DNA of 23,525 nucleotides from a virus. Below the pieces are notes generated by a model that was not told where the DNA came from, made no database searches, and worked only from the letters and a program-made list of their open reading frames with translations. The stretch spans positions 1-23,525 of the IMG/VR virus record IMGVR_UViG_3300025138_000367; one strand, given 5' to 3'. Shown here piece after piece: positions 23,305 through 23,525 of this stretch (positions are counted from its first letter, which is position 1; every line of letters starts with the position of its first letter). The translations under genes were made by a program, and so were the position numbers.

Positions 23305-23525
23305 ATGAATGAAATTTACATGGTTGATGGTAAGAGTTATGAAGTATCACCAAACAACATCCAAAAATTTTTACTAGATTTTCCAAACGCGTCAAAAAAG
23401 GGAAAAGCACAAGACTCGACGGTAGATCCGACGATGAGTCAAAGCGATATGGGATCACAATCGGTGGATGGTTCATCGGAATCACAAGACAATGATGTAA
23501 ATTGGTTTGATCAAACTTGGTTTGG
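23305..23525 (+). CDS. N-terminus of the next virion gene, cut by the right edge
   Basis: An open frame of 73 codons runs from an ATG 5 bases after the previous stop, in an A-rich context (taataaat), to the window end without a stop. It starts MNEIYMVDGKSYEVSPNNIQ. I associate short N-terminal segments of the form '(V/L)DGK-x-Y-x-(V/I)' with very large, multi-domain internal virion proteins of Bacteroidota phages. A Ser/Asp/Gln-rich linker follows (about residues 38-65), then an aromatic stretch, NWFDQTWFG. By order it would correspond to T7 gene 16 or to a crAss-like cargo protein, but the visible part is too short to assign a role. The linker uses CG-ending Ser, Thr and Pro codons unusually often compared with the rest of the window. 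Confidence 0.6.
   Translation, partial: MNEIYMVDGKSYEVSPNNIQKFLLDFPNASKKGKAQDSTVDPTMSQSDMGSQSVDGSSESQDNDVNWFDQTWF

Noticed and set aside
1-23525. tRNA, CRISPR array, diversity-generating retroelement, insertion sequence, integrase or attachment site
   Set aside because: The gaps are too short for RNA genes, no spaced direct repeats or paired template/variable repeats were noticed, and no reverse transcriptase, transposase or recombinase is encoded here.

Overview
The window is a gap-free, single-strand block of virion genes from a tailed, probably podovirus-type, double-stranded DNA phage of a Bacteroidota host. Three things point there. (1) The large terminase, portal, major capsid and tail-muzzle proteins read like those of crAss-like phages and related uncultured marine Bacteroidota phages; the capsid protein's N-terminal 'YLPDLMEKEAEVFGNRTISG' and C-terminal 'LSERCLVTQGANNFMLMK' are typical. 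(2) No start codon has a convincing Shine-Dalgarno sequence; all are preceded by A- or A/T-only stretches, as expected for Flavobacteriia and relatives. (3) Base composition is strongly A/T rich. Host and family are inferred by recognition; no database search was run.

Layout, all on the + strand: large terminase (cut by the left edge, 1-2009); portal (2015-4441); acidic, probably scaffold-like protein (4469-5671); major capsid protein (5687-7192); an intrinsic terminator with a UUCG loop; a conserved protein of unknown role (7265-8125); a stable UACG-loop hairpin; two head-tail ring/adaptor proteins (8183-8947, 8952-10556); a giant 2601-residue tail muzzle/stabilisation protein (10560-18365); a beta-rich virion protein (18373-20163); a GNAT-fold protein (20214-20654); a Gln/Ala-rich probable ejection protein (20661-21374); a second probable ejection/cargo protein with an EF-hand loop (21401-23299); and the N-terminus of the next gene (23305 onward), cut by the right edge.

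The genes form one assembly programme: DNA packaging, shell building, neck and tail construction, then internal proteins released at infection. Apart from the terminase, which lies first, the order and rough sizes parallel T7 genes 8 to 15 (portal, scaffold, capsid, adaptor, nozzle, then a small protein, a Gln/Ala-rich protein and a larger one), and a terminator follows the capsid gene as in T7. Gaps are mostly 3-27 bases; only three exceed 45, so there is no gene-free stretch over 300 bases. No tRNA, CRISPR, insertion sequence, integrase or attachment site was seen.

The most unusual feature is a recurring domain insertion. One ring protein and the giant muzzle protein are interrupted four times in all by beta-sandwich-like modules that look like carbohydrate-binding domains, one of them carrying a thrombospondin-type calcium loop. 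Together they suggest a tail core decorated with glycan-binding modules. Other points worth checking are the two UNCG-loop hairpins flanking the unknown gene, an identical 18-base A/T leader shared by two genes, a lambda-like deviant Walker A in the terminase, and a GNAT protein whose acetyl-CoA loop is degenerate.
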